A stretch of DNA of 64,000 nucleotides from an uncultured Draconibacterium sp. (lineage in GTDB: Bacteria > Bacteroidota > Bacteroidia > Bacteroidales > Prolixibacteraceae), in assembly GCF_913063105.1 (NCBI RefSeq), contig NZ_CAJXYQ010000012.1, positions 62,001 through 126,000 on the forward strand. The letters run 5' to 3'. The translations under genes were made by a program, and so were the position numbers. The notes beneath the pieces were generated by a model, which was given only the letters and a program-made list of their open reading frames with translations, searched no databases and had not been told where the DNA came from. Positions within the stretch are counted from its first letter, which is position 1; each line of letters begins with the position of its first letter. Of the stretch, positions 35,628 through 43,757 are shown piece after piece.

Positions 35628-38378
35628 ATGAAGAGATACTGGTCATTACTAATTTTATTGATTATTTCAGTTAACCTGATTGCCCAACCTGAAAAACGCA
35701 ATTTAACTTTTGACGACATACTTAAATGGAACCGAATTACTGAAAAACACCTTTCCAACAACGGACAATACATTGCCTGGAAAGAAGAGCCATGGAAAGG
35801 AGATGCAACAATAAAAATCAGCACTCCTGACGCGAACAAAACGGTCTCGTTTAATTTTGCTACAAAAGGACAATTTACAAGCGATTCAAAATTCTTTGTT
35901 TTTACTGAAGTGGCACCTGCAGATTCCATTAAGACACTAAAACTACAAAAAGTAAAAAAAGAGGATTTACCCGGCAATAAACTGGTAATTTATAATTTGA
36001 AAAATTCTACCAGCGAGGCGATTGAGAACGTAAAATCGATAAAGGTACCAGAAGAATGGTCGGGATGGATAGCCTACCAGGCTGTTTCAGTCAACGATTC
36101 AAGTAAAAAATCGGAAAATGAAACTTACCCCTTATTCATAAAAAACCCGGAGACTGGAGCGGTTAAATCATTTCCGGCAGTTAGCCACTATATTTTGGCC
36201 AAAGACCAGCCGTTTTTGAGCTTTGTTTCAGCGGGCGACAGCTCCTTTTCAGCAGGAGTTTACCATATTGATTTAATGACGGACAAAGCAAGCATTATTC
36301 TTGAAACAGCCGAAAAAGTAAAACAACTAACTGTTACTGATAACGGAGAGCAGGTGGCATTTCTGGCCGATACCTCTGGCGCTGAAGAACCATGCTACGC
36401 ACTGTATTACCGGAATATGGAAAACAGCACTAACATTGTTGCAGACCATTCGGGAAACTGGTTGCCTGACAACTATGAAATAAGCGAAAACGGCAAGCTT
36501 TCTTTCTCGGATAACGGAACGCGGTTATTTTTTGGAACGGCACCAATTCTTCCTGAGAAAGACACAACCAGGCTTGATGAAGAAGTGCCTGTGCTTGATG
36601 TTTGGCACTGGAAAGAAGAACGTTTGCAAACCGTTCAGCTGAACAACAAAGACAAAGACCTGAAAAGAACAAGACTGGCAGTAGTTCATCTCGATCAGCA
36701 AAAGGCAGTACAACTTGAAACGGAACATTTTACCCAAATAAGAAAAATTAAAAAAGGTGATGCTGATAAAATATTGGCCATCAGTAATCGGCCATACGCT
36801 GTACAAAGCATGTGGGAAGGTGGCCCTTACCATAACGATTTTTTTCTTATAGATATACATTCGGGCAAGGCCGAAAAAATAAAAACCGATTGTCGTGCCA
36901 CTCCTTCAGTTTCTCCTGATGGAAAGTTTCTATATTGGTTTAATGCCATTGATACAACCTGGAATACCTATGAAATTGCAAGTGGAAAAGAATACACCCT
37001 TACAAGCCCCTGCCTCATTCAGGCAGCTGACGAGTTAAACGACCGCCCTATGTTGCCCGGTGCATATGGCAGTGCCGGCTGGTTAAAAAACGATGAAGCA
37101 CTGTTGATTTACGACCGTTATGATATTTGGAAAGTTGATCCGGTTAACGGCACAGCACCAATAAGGCTTACCCAAAACGGAAGGGAGAAAAAAATCAACT
37201 ATCGCCTGGTTCGCTTTAATCCGGAACCAGAATCGGGTATTGACCCGGAAGAAACGGTATTGCTGCATGGACATAATGAAATTACGCGAGCAGATGCCTA
37301 CTATTCTTTTGATCTCAGGAAAACGCAAATTCCTGAAACAGTTTATGCTGAAAATTACAAACTCTCAAGGCCGATAAAAGCCAAAAACAAGGACCTTATT
37401 GTTTTTACTAAAGAAGATTTTGAGACTTACCCAAACCTGATTGCAACAAATTTGCACTTTAAAAAAGCGGTGCAAATAAGTGATGCGGCTCCACAACAAA
37501 AAGATTTTTTGTGGGGCTCGGCCGAATTGGTAAGCTGGCAATCGCTTGATGGTTTAATTCTGGAAGGTACATTACATAAACCCGAGGGATTTGACCCATC
37601 GAAGAAATACCCGATGATTGTGAATTTTTACGAAAAAAGTTCGCAAAACCTGCTGAGTTACCGCATGCCTGAAAACCACCGTTCAACCATTGATTACCAT
37701 TACTACACCAGCAATGGCTACATCGTTTTTAATCCCGATGTTTATTACAAAGAAGGCTACCCGGGAGAATCGGCGTTTAATTGTGTTATGCCCGGCGTTA
37801 CCTTACTTATTTCAAAAGGTTTTGTTGATGAAACCCACATTGGCGCCCAGGGCCACAGCTGGGGCGGCTACCAGGTTGCTTATCTGGCCACTCGTACCAA
37901 TATGTTTGCCGCCATTGAATCGGGAGCTCCGGTGGTAAATATGTTCAGTGCCTACGGTGGTATCCGCTGGGGATCGGGTTTAAACCGTTCATTTCAGTAC
38001 GAACACACACAAAGCCGCATTGGTAAAACAATTTGGGAAGCACCATTGCGGTATATGGAAAACTCGCCGCTATTTACACTTGACAAAGTTTCCACCCCCA
38101 TTCTAATTATGCATAACGACGATGACGGGGCTGTGCCGTGGTACCAGGGCATTGAGTTTTTTATTGGCCTGCGACGTTTACAAAAACCCTGCTGGCTGTT
38201 AAACTACAACGAGGCCGATCATTGGCCAACCCGATTGGCAGACAAACATGATTTTCAAATCCGTCTCGCACAGTTTTTCGACCATTACCTAAAAGAAAAA
38301 CCCATGCCTAAATGGATGGACGAAGGCCTACCTGCAGTGAAAAAAGGAATTGATTTTGGATATGATTTGGTGGAGTAA
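35628..38378 (+). CDS. Secreted S9-family (prolyl oligopeptidase-like) serine peptidase, long form
   Basis: Protein of 916 residues with signal peptide MKRYWSLLILLIISVNLIA. A long propeller-like N-terminal region (~20-640, with WD-like strands such as VSPDGKFLYWFNAIDTTWNTYEIASG) precedes an alpha/beta-hydrolase domain. The catalytic triad is visible: S744 in AQGHSWGGYQ, D833 in HNDDDGAVPW and H865 in NEADHWPT. It probably degrades peptides in the periplasm or outside the cell. It is a single gene, convergent with the DUF2007-like gene 46 bp away. At 916 residues it is longer than typical 700-residue members. Confidence 0.9.
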   Translation: MKRYWSLLILLIISVNLIAQPEKRNLTFDDILKWNRITEKHLSNNGQYIAWKEEPWKGDATIKISTPDANKTVSFNFATKGQFTSDSKFFVFTEVAPADSIKTLKLQKVKKEDLPGNKLVIYNLKNSTSEAIENVKSIKVPEEWSGWIAYQAVSVNDSSKKSENETYPLFIKNPETGAVKSFPAVSHYILAKDQPFLSFVSAGDSSFSAGVYHIDLMTDKASIILETAEKVKQLTVTDNGEQVAFLADTSGAEEPCYALYYRNMENSTNIVADHSGNWLPDNYEISENGKLSFSDNGTRLFFGTAPILPEKDTTRLDEEVPVLDVWHWKEERLQTVQLNNKDKDLKRTRLAVVHLDQQKAVQLETEHFTQIRKIKKGDADKILAISNRPYAVQSMWEGGPYHNDFFLIDIHSGKAEKIKTDCRATPSVSPDGKFLYWFNAIDTTWNTYEIASGKEYTLTSPCLIQAADELNDRPMLPGAYGSAGWLKNDEALLIYDRYDIWKVDPVNGTAPIRLTQNGREKKINYRLVRFNPEPESGIDPEETVLLHGHNEITRADAYYSFDLRKTQIPETVYAENYKLSRPIKAKNKDLIVFTKEDFETYPNLIATNLHFKKAVQISDAAPQQKDFLWGSAELVSWQSLDGLILEGTLHKPEGFDPSKKYPMIVNFYEKSSQNLLSYRMPENHRSTIDYHYYTSNGYIVFNPDVYYKEGYPGESAFNCVMPGVTLLISKGFVDETHIGAQGHSWGGYQVAYLATRTNMFAAIESGAPVVNMFSAYGGIRWGSGLNRSFQYEHTQSRIGKTIWEAPLRYMENSPLFTLDKVSTPILIMHNDDDGAVPWYQGIEFFIGLRRLQKPCWLLNYNEADHWPTRLADKHDFQIRLAQFFDHYLKEKPMPKWMDEGLPAVKKGIDFGYDLVE

Positions 38379-38400
38379 AAGCCATACATATTGGCTTTAC
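38375..38400. terminator. Probable bidirectional terminator hairpin
   Basis: GTAAAAGCC (38375-38383) pairs with GGCTTTAC (38393-38400), with one bulged A, between two convergent genes: S9 peptidase stop at 38378, DUF2007-like stop at 38425. T tracts on either side are short, so efficiency is uncertain. Confidence 0.4.
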
Positions 38401-38424
38401 TGTTACCAGGTGTTGCAGGTCAAC

Positions 38425-38652
38425 TTATTTTATCGAGTTGTAAATCTCCAAAGCTTCTTCGGCATTTTCTTCGATCACCCGAATCTCAATACCAATATTT
38501 GTTGGACTACCACTAAATATGCCATCAACAGTACTTGTTATTTCGTTTACCGTCATAAATTTAATACCGGCTTCTTCAAGCATTTCTTTAAAAAGCATGT
38601 ATTTAACATCAAAATTACTTGTAAATGTGGCTATGGTTACTGCTTTATTCAT
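38425..38652 (-). CDS. DUF2007-like small protein (putative signal-transducing domain)
   Basis: Protein of 75 residues, cytoplasmic. The pattern VTIATFTSNFDVKYMLFKEMLEEAGIKF ... IGIEIRVIEENAEEALEIYNSI matches the DUF2007 layout: a beta strand, a long helix spanning two copies of a compound, and a C-terminal strand-helix ending in residues that pack under the first sheet. The domain is often annotated as putative prokaryotic signal transducing protein; its ligand is unknown. It is a short monocistronic gene convergent with the S9 peptidase. Confidence 0.7.
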   Translation of the reverse strand: MNKAVTIATFTSNFDVKYMLFKEMLEEAGIKFMTVNEITSTVDGIFSGSPTNIGIEIRVIEENAEEALEIYNSIK

Positions 38653-38763
38653 TGTATTCTTTTTTCATTTTATAGCTCAGGGAATGGAAACACCATAATC
38701 CATCCGAACCGGTTTTATCAACTCATTTCCTAAATGAAAAAGCTGACACTATTTTTTTGAACT

Positions 38764-39444
38764 TTAGTCGTTCCCCCTTTTTGTTTCGATAATTACCACC
38801 CCGTTTGCTCCTCGTGAGCCATAAATAGCAGCACCACCATCTTTAATCACATTTATGCTTTTAACCTGCACTGGCGACAACACGCCCAAAATACTACCAT
38901 CAACTGTTATTCCATCAACAACTATTAAGGCTGCACTGCTAGAGTTTATTGAGTTAACGCCGCGAATAATTATTTCGCCACCGGCAACCTGTACTCCGGC
39001 AAAACGTCCCCTAATCAGGTCATACATGTTAGAGTATTGCGCAAAATCCACATCATCGTCGGTCATTTGAGCTACAGCATTCAGCTTTTCGCCGTCTTTT
39101 ACATAGCCATAGCCAATAGCATACTCACGCGATTTGTCGCCAGGCTTAAGTTTTAGGTTTACGGCAACAATTTTAGTATTATCTTCCAGTTTAACACTCC
39201 TGCTTACAAAGCCTCTTGCACTTATTTTTAATTTATCGCCAGGAAGAACAGCCACTTTAAATCGTCCGAGTGTATCGGTTTTAATTACCGTTTTCGAGCT
39301 TTTCACCCACACATCGGCACCAATTACTGCAATGCTGTCAAAGGTAGTTACTATTCCGTCGATATATCGTTCCTGTGCAGAAACACCGGCACTTCCAAAA
39401 ACAAAAAACAATACTACAAACAGGGTAAAAAGATTAGTTTTCAT
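38764..39444 (-). CDS. Plug-only TonB-receptor-like protein (no barrel)
   Basis: Protein of 226 residues with signal peptide MKTNLFTLFVVLFFVFGSAGVSAQ. Residues ~26-95 are a CarboxypepD_reg-like beta-sandwich (IDGIVTTFDSIAVIGADVWV, TDTLGRFKVAVLPGDKLKISA). Residues ~105-224 are a complete SusC-type plug: YAIGYGYVKDGEKLNAV, YDLIRGRFAGVQV, EIIIRGVNSI, AALIVVDGITVDGS, SINVIKDGGAAIYGSRGANGVVIIETKRG. The stop codon comes two codons after the plug, exactly where the barrel begins in full-length receptors. The frame is intact and no barrel remnant is visible downstream, so this looks like a stand-alone soluble periplasmic protein rather than a recent truncation. Its function is unknown; a decoy or partner for TonB or a barrel protein is conceivable. 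Confidence 0.85.
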   Translation of the reverse strand: MKTNLFTLFVVLFFVFGSAGVSAQERYIDGIVTTFDSIAVIGADVWVKSSKTVIKTDTLGRFKVAVLPGDKLKISARGFVSRSVKLEDNTKIVAVNLKLKPGDKSREYAIGYGYVKDGEKLNAVAQMTDDDVDFAQYSNMYDLIRGRFAGVQVAGGEIIIRGVNSINSSSAALIVVDGITVDGSILGVLSPVQVKSINVIKDGGAAIYGSRGANGVVIIETKRGND

Positions 39445-39519
39445 CGCAATGGCTTTTGTTAATTATTGTAGTTAAAGGTACAATAAAACAACAAATTGCC
39501 AACAGGAAAAAACCCAGCT

Positions 39520-40467
39520 TTATAAAGTTTCTTTGGCTGTTATCACCCGTTTTACCCGGTACGGTTTTTTCTTTTGCGATTCAAAATAAGTACGCATCTG
39601 AAGTTCGGCAATAATACCAGTTGTTATAAACTGAATTCCTCCAAGAACCAGCAGAATACCAAGCAACAATAGAGGTTTCCCCCAAATATCGTTACCCAGA
39701 ATTTTTAATATCAGCAGATAAAAATTAATAAGCACTCCTATGCCGAGTGTAAATATGCCAATATTGCCAAAAAAGTGCATGGGTCGTTGCAGGTACTTTT
39801 TAAAGAATAACATCAATACCAAATCGCTCATAACACGTGTAGTACGGCTCAGGTTGTATTTCGAGCTTCCAAATTCGCGCGGACGATGATTAACATCCAC
39901 CTGTGTAATTTTTGTTGCGCCTTCAAGCGTTACCAGAGCAGGTATGTAACGGTGCAATTCGCCGTAAATATGAATGCTTTTAATCGTATCTTTAGTAAAA
40001 ATCTTTAGAGTACAACCCAGGTCTTTCATGTAAATCCCGGTGGTACGTCGAATAAGGTAATTGGCAATTTTTGAAGGAACCTTGCGTAAAAACATACCGT
40101 CTTTTCGGTTAGCCCGCACGCCGGCAACCATATCCCATTCTTCCTGTTCAATCATTTTCAGCATCATCGGAATATCTGCCGGGTCGTTTTGCAGGTCGCC
40201 ATCAATTAATGCTACAAAATCGCCTGCAGCCTGATCGATACCGGCTTGCAAAGCCGAACTTTGTCCGTAATTCCGTTTTAACTCAACAAGCAAAAACCTG
40301 TCGTCGTTAATCTTCCTGATCTCTTCGCGAGTTTTATCTGTAGACCCATCATCTACAAAAATGGCTTCGTAATCAATCCCTTCAAGGGCTGCTTTAATTT
40401 GTTCTGATAATGGTTTTATGTTTGGTTCTTCGTTCCAAACACAAATTACGAGTGAAAGCTTTTTCAT
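39520..40467 (-). CDS. GT2-family glycosyltransferase (DPM1/GtrB-like), membrane-bound
   Basis: Protein of 315 residues. The N-terminal GT-A domain has LSLVICVWNEEPNI, FVDDGSTDKTREEI, LKRNYGQSSALQAGIDQAAGDFVALIDGDLQNDP (the DxD-like site in DGDLQ) and MKDLGCTLKIFTKD. Two C-terminal transmembrane helices follow (~235-255 and ~270-290: IGIFTLGIGVLINFYLLIL, PLLLLGILLVLGGIQFIT). This is the layout of enzymes that transfer a sugar from a nucleotide to polyprenyl phosphate, such as GtrB or dolichyl-phosphate mannose synthase. It may supply lipid-linked sugar for surface glycan modification; the donor sugar is not readable. Confidence 0.9.
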   Translation of the reverse strand: MKKLSLVICVWNEEPNIKPLSEQIKAALEGIDYEAIFVDDGSTDKTREEIRKINDDRFLLVELKRNYGQSSALQAGIDQAAGDFVALIDGDLQNDPADIPMMLKMIEQEEWDMVAGVRANRKDGMFLRKVPSKIANYLIRRTTGIYMKDLGCTLKIFTKDTIKSIHIYGELHRYIPALVTLEGATKITQVDVNHRPREFGSSKYNLSRTTRVMSDLVLMLFFKKYLQRPMHFFGNIGIFTLGIGVLINFYLLILKILGNDIWGKPLLLLGILLVLGGIQFITTGIIAELQMRTYFESQKKKPYRVKRVITAKETL

Positions 40468-40579
40468 TGTCTGTTTTTACCTGTTATCCTGCTTATCAAT
40501 ATTGTATAAATAGCTGCTTAACTATTCAAAACAATGTTTAATAACGTGTGCAAAGGTATAAATTATGTTTTACCGGAAC

Positions 40580-41479
40580 TTACTCTACGCCATTAAGTTT
40601 CCAGATAAAAGAAAAACGTAATGTATTGTACAGCCAATCGTGCAAACCATGCTGATAATTAACCGCAAAGGCTTTATTATCGTAATCTTTTCGAAGTTCG
40701 AAATTAAGTTGCATGGGGCGGTCTCCATTGTTTTTGTAGCCGTAATAGCCCGACCATGTGCTGGTAAAACGCCAATTTTGTTTTTCAATATCGGTACCCA
40801 GTCCATAAAGCAAAGCATCGTTTTGCAAATTTAGCTCATCGTTAGTTTGCCAACTGTAAAAACCCAACATCAGGTGTGGCCTTAAAAGGATTGTTTCCTT
40901 TTCTCCCATATCTTTTGAGAAACTAAAGTCAAATGAATAGGCAGGGGTATCGGCATAACGAGCTCCTTTTAAATTAGACCCCGAGGCTGTTTTTAACAGC
41001 GCCCTGAACAAGGTGTTTGGAAATTTTCGATCTTTAACCAATTGCACCAGGGTGGTGAAATAGAAATCTCCTACAGCATAACCTTTCCCGTCACGATCGC
41101 GCGAGTATCGCTCATCACGAATTTCGGTAGTATAAGCGTAATGTTCCAATAATACGCCGTACATTTCAATGGCAATACGGTTTTTTGCAAACGGAACGTA
41201 AGCTCTTCCGGAGATATCCTGTGTTGGATCGCCCGAATGAAAATGAACGGATGCCGTAACTTCCAGTTCGGTTTTCCCTTCAAGTATGCCTCGTTTAACA
41301 GCGGGTACCGGCAATGCATTAGGTCCTAAATATCCGGGAGATATAATCAGCCAGTTTCGCCAGCCCGGGTCTCCCACTTCCCACCCATGGGTATCGTTCC
41401 ACCACGACCAGTCTTCTTGTGCTAATGCAATATGCTGCATAAACACTAAAAAAAGAAATAGGATGAAAATTTTCTTCAT
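40580..41479 (-). CDS. Predicted outer-membrane beta-barrel protein, unknown function
   Basis: Protein of 299 residues with signal peptide MKKIFILFLFLVFMQHIALA. The mature part begins with a Trp-rich segment (QEDWSWWNDTHGWEVGDPGWRNWLI), followed by alternating amphipathic strands (KNRIAIEMYGVLLEHYAYTTEI, ILLRPHLMLGFYSWQ, FTSTWSGYYGYK, NTLRFSFIWKL) typical of outer-membrane barrels. It has no recognised domain. It lies 112 bp upstream of the GT2 gene on the same strand. Location is inferred from strand pattern and signal peptide only. Confidence 0.65.
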   Translation of the reverse strand: MKKIFILFLFLVFMQHIALAQEDWSWWNDTHGWEVGDPGWRNWLIISPGYLGPNALPVPAVKRGILEGKTELEVTASVHFHSGDPTQDISGRAYVPFAKNRIAIEMYGVLLEHYAYTTEIRDERYSRDRDGKGYAVGDFYFTTLVQLVKDRKFPNTLFRALLKTASGSNLKGARYADTPAYSFDFSFSKDMGEKETILLRPHLMLGFYSWQTNDELNLQNDALLYGLGTDIEKQNWRFTSTWSGYYGYKNNGDRPMQLNFELRKDYDNKAFAVNYQHGLHDWLYNTLRFSFIWKLNGVE

Positions 41480-41602
41480 GGAAAATGTTGCCCTTTTGTA
41501 CTGTAATTAACTACAACCTTCTTTAGTAAAGTAAGGAGCTACCAAATGTAAACGAAATTTTTATGGACACCATGCAAAAAATGGTTTAGCGGGAAAAATA
41601 GC

Positions 41603-41636
41603 AAAAAAATAAGCCCCTCAGGCAAACTGAAGGGCT
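41603..41636 (-). terminator. Intrinsic terminator after the C1 peptidase gene
   Basis: Hairpin 41611-41636 (AAGCCC paired with GGGCTT, extended inward with one wobble), followed on the minus strand by a T tract (A run at 41603-41609). It begins 7 bp after the peptidase stop codon. Confidence 0.8.
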
Positions 41637-41642
41637 TACAAA

Positions 41643-42845
41643 TTAAAGTTTAAGTTTCTCTCTTATACTTTGGGGTATGCCGTCTTTGTGCACCATAATG
41701 CACATTGTTTTGTAATTCACATAAGGTTTTGAGGCGTAAAAGTAACCTTTGTACTTATTGTAATCGCCCCACGAGTTTTTCACTTTGTAGAAAACATGGC
41801 CATTCTGATCTTTGGCAGTGCCAATAATATGCATACCATGGTCGTCGGTAGTTTGGTAGTTATCAAATGCTGTTTGACGCATTTCCTGCGATACTACCAG
41901 TTCCGGAACCGGTTTATCCAGTTTGTACAACTCTTTTTCTTTTTCTTTTTGCGGAAGGGCTTCCCATTTTGCAATCTCCGCATCGTCCATATTTTGGTCG
42001 GGGGCTGCCGGCAAAACAGCCACACCTTTATTGCTGGTAGCAAATCCTTTTTCGCTTACATCGGCAGCCCATGCAATGGTAAAACCGTTACCCAATGCGT
42101 AATCCATAATGGCTTCAAACTCGTCAAGGGGTACATTGTACACTTCGTCCCACGACCAGTTATCGGGCACTTCCAAAATAAATTTTTCGTAAAACGGATG
42201 ATGGGTGTACGACGAAATTTCAACGTAATCGTCCATGTTTAAACCCACAAAGTCGCTGGCAAAACGCTGCGGAGTATAGTGTTCTCCTTCGTATTCAAAT
42301 TTTTGTGGTAATTCGCCGAGGTAGGCATTTAAAGTGGCCTCGATGGGTTCGTGCCAAACGGTGCTCAGTTTGCGGTTTCTATTCTGTACAACGGCATCCA
42401 CATGTTCTTTTAAAACGTTGTCCATTTCGCCATGCACATGCTGATCTTCGCCATAGTTTAAGCCCGAGTAAACTGATTCCGGAACAATTCCGTATTCACG
42501 AATCATGTTGGTAACATCATGAAATGCGCCACCTGCTGCAAAATTCAGATTTCCATGCACGCGCACATGTTTTCTTGCTTTTTCAGAATAGGTGTGCCAC
42601 ACCACAAACATTTCCGACAGATCAACTTCGGGTTTTCCCAAACGCAACATCTCCGATTCAAGAAATGAAAGTCCGGAAAACGACCAACAGGTACCCGAGC
42701 GGTGCTGATTTTTTACAGGCGTTGCTGCCAGTTCAATTTCATCTTCGAAAACATAACCTTTCGCCTCTTCCTTCTTCTCGCTCTCTGCAAATACGCTAAA
42801 CGCATATACCACAATCAATGCGGTAAAAATCAAACGCAACTTCAT
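41643..42845 (-). CDS. C1-family cysteine peptidase (bleomycin hydrolase/aminopeptidase C-like), secreted
   Basis: Protein of 400 residues with signal peptide MKLRLIFTALIVVYAFSVFA. The papain-type active site is intact: Cys53 in QHRSGTCWSFSGLSFLESE, His339 in DHGMHIIGTAKD, and the Asn in KVKNSWGDYNKYKGYFY. The large spacing between Cys and His and the segment YSGLNYGEDQHVHGEMDN fit the PepC/bleomycin-hydrolase branch, here exported rather than cytosolic. It probably trims peptides in the periplasm or outside the cell. It is a single gene with its own terminator. Confidence 0.9.
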   Translation of the reverse strand: MKLRLIFTALIVVYAFSVFAESEKKEEAKGYVFEDEIELAATPVKNQHRSGTCWSFSGLSFLESEMLRLGKPEVDLSEMFVVWHTYSEKARKHVRVHGNLNFAAGGAFHDVTNMIREYGIVPESVYSGLNYGEDQHVHGEMDNVLKEHVDAVVQNRNRKLSTVWHEPIEATLNAYLGELPQKFEYEGEHYTPQRFASDFVGLNMDDYVEISSYTHHPFYEKFILEVPDNWSWDEVYNVPLDEFEAIMDYALGNGFTIAWAADVSEKGFATSNKGVAVLPAAPDQNMDDAEIAKWEALPQKEKEKELYKLDKPVPELVVSQEMRQTAFDNYQTTDDHGMHIIGTAKDQNGHVFYKVKNSWGDYNKYKGYFYASKPYVNYKTMCIMVHKDGIPQSIREKLKL

Positions 42846-42974
42846 ACTAATAAATAATATTTTACCCTTCTTTTTGAATAGATCTCAAAATTAACAATTA
42901 ATTTTTTTTCAGAAAGAAAATTTAATACAGAGTTAAGGTTTTTTGGTTACAAACTGATAAAAATCAGTTCTTTC

Positions 42975-43556
42975 TTAATTTCCATCGACCAAGGCCCGCA
43001 CCTGTTTGTACCGAAAACAACTTACCAAATGATCGTTTACCATACCGGTAGCTTGCATATGGGCATAAATAACTGTGGAGCCAACAAACTTAAATCCGTG
43101 TTGTTTTAAGTCGGCTGAAATTGCATCCGAAAGTTTGGTTTTGGCAGGCAATTCAGCAAGCGTTTCAAATGTATTCTGAATGGGTTGGTGGTCCACAAAT
43201 TTCCAAATGTATGCATCAAAACTTCCATACTTTTTCTGAATTTCCAAAAAACACTGTGCATTATTTACACAAGCCCTTATTTTTTGTTGATTGCGGATTA
43301 TCGACTTATCCGCAATCAGCTGCTGAATTTTTTCCTCGTTGTAGGCAGCAACCTTTTGCGGATTGAAATTATCAAAGGCCTTCCGGAAGTTTTCGCGTTT
43401 GTTTAACACAATTTGCCAACTCAATCCGGCCTGAAATCCTTCCAACACAAAAAACTCAAAGAGTTTATTATCATCGTGAAGAGGCACACCCCATTCTTCA
43501 TCGTGATACCTGAGCATCAGCTCGTTTTTTGTTCCCCAGTTGCATCGTTTACACAT
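42975..43556 (-). CDS. tag: DNA-3-methyladenine glycosylase I
   Basis: Protein of 193 residues, the usual length of Tag. It excises 3-methyladenine from alkylated DNA. All family marks are present: the zinc-binding N-terminus (Cys-X-X-Cys-X-Trp with RYHDEEWGVPLHDD), GFQAGLSWQIVLNKRENFRKAF, IRNQQKIRACVNNA, KQHGFKFVGSTVIYAHMQATGMVNDH and the last zinc ligands in DHLVSCFRY. It is cytoplasmic and monocistronic. Confidence 0.97.
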   Translation of the reverse strand: MCKRCNWGTKNELMLRYHDEEWGVPLHDDNKLFEFFVLEGFQAGLSWQIVLNKRENFRKAFDNFNPQKVAAYNEEKIQQLIADKSIIRNQQKIRACVNNAQCFLEIQKKYGSFDAYIWKFVDHQPIQNTFETLAELPAKTKLSDAISADLKQHGFKFVGSTVIYAHMQATGMVNDHLVSCFRYKQVRALVDGN

Positions 43557-43757
43557 AATTTTAGATTTGAGTGGGTATTCGTTAAAAAACCTAACAAACT
43601 ATTACTTCAAACTATGAAAATACTATTTTTGTTTGTTTAGAAAAAAGACCATGAGAAAGAAATAGTAGGTAATGAGAAACTGGCTTATGATTTGTTACAA
43701 AGCTGAAAAAATCTCAATACTCAGTGCTATTTTCTCAATGCTCTGTACTGTAGAAAA

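Noticed and set aside
38764..39444. Pseudogene of a full TonB receptor
   Set aside because: The frame, signal peptide and plug are intact and only about 110 bp separate it from the next gene, with no barrel-like sequence.
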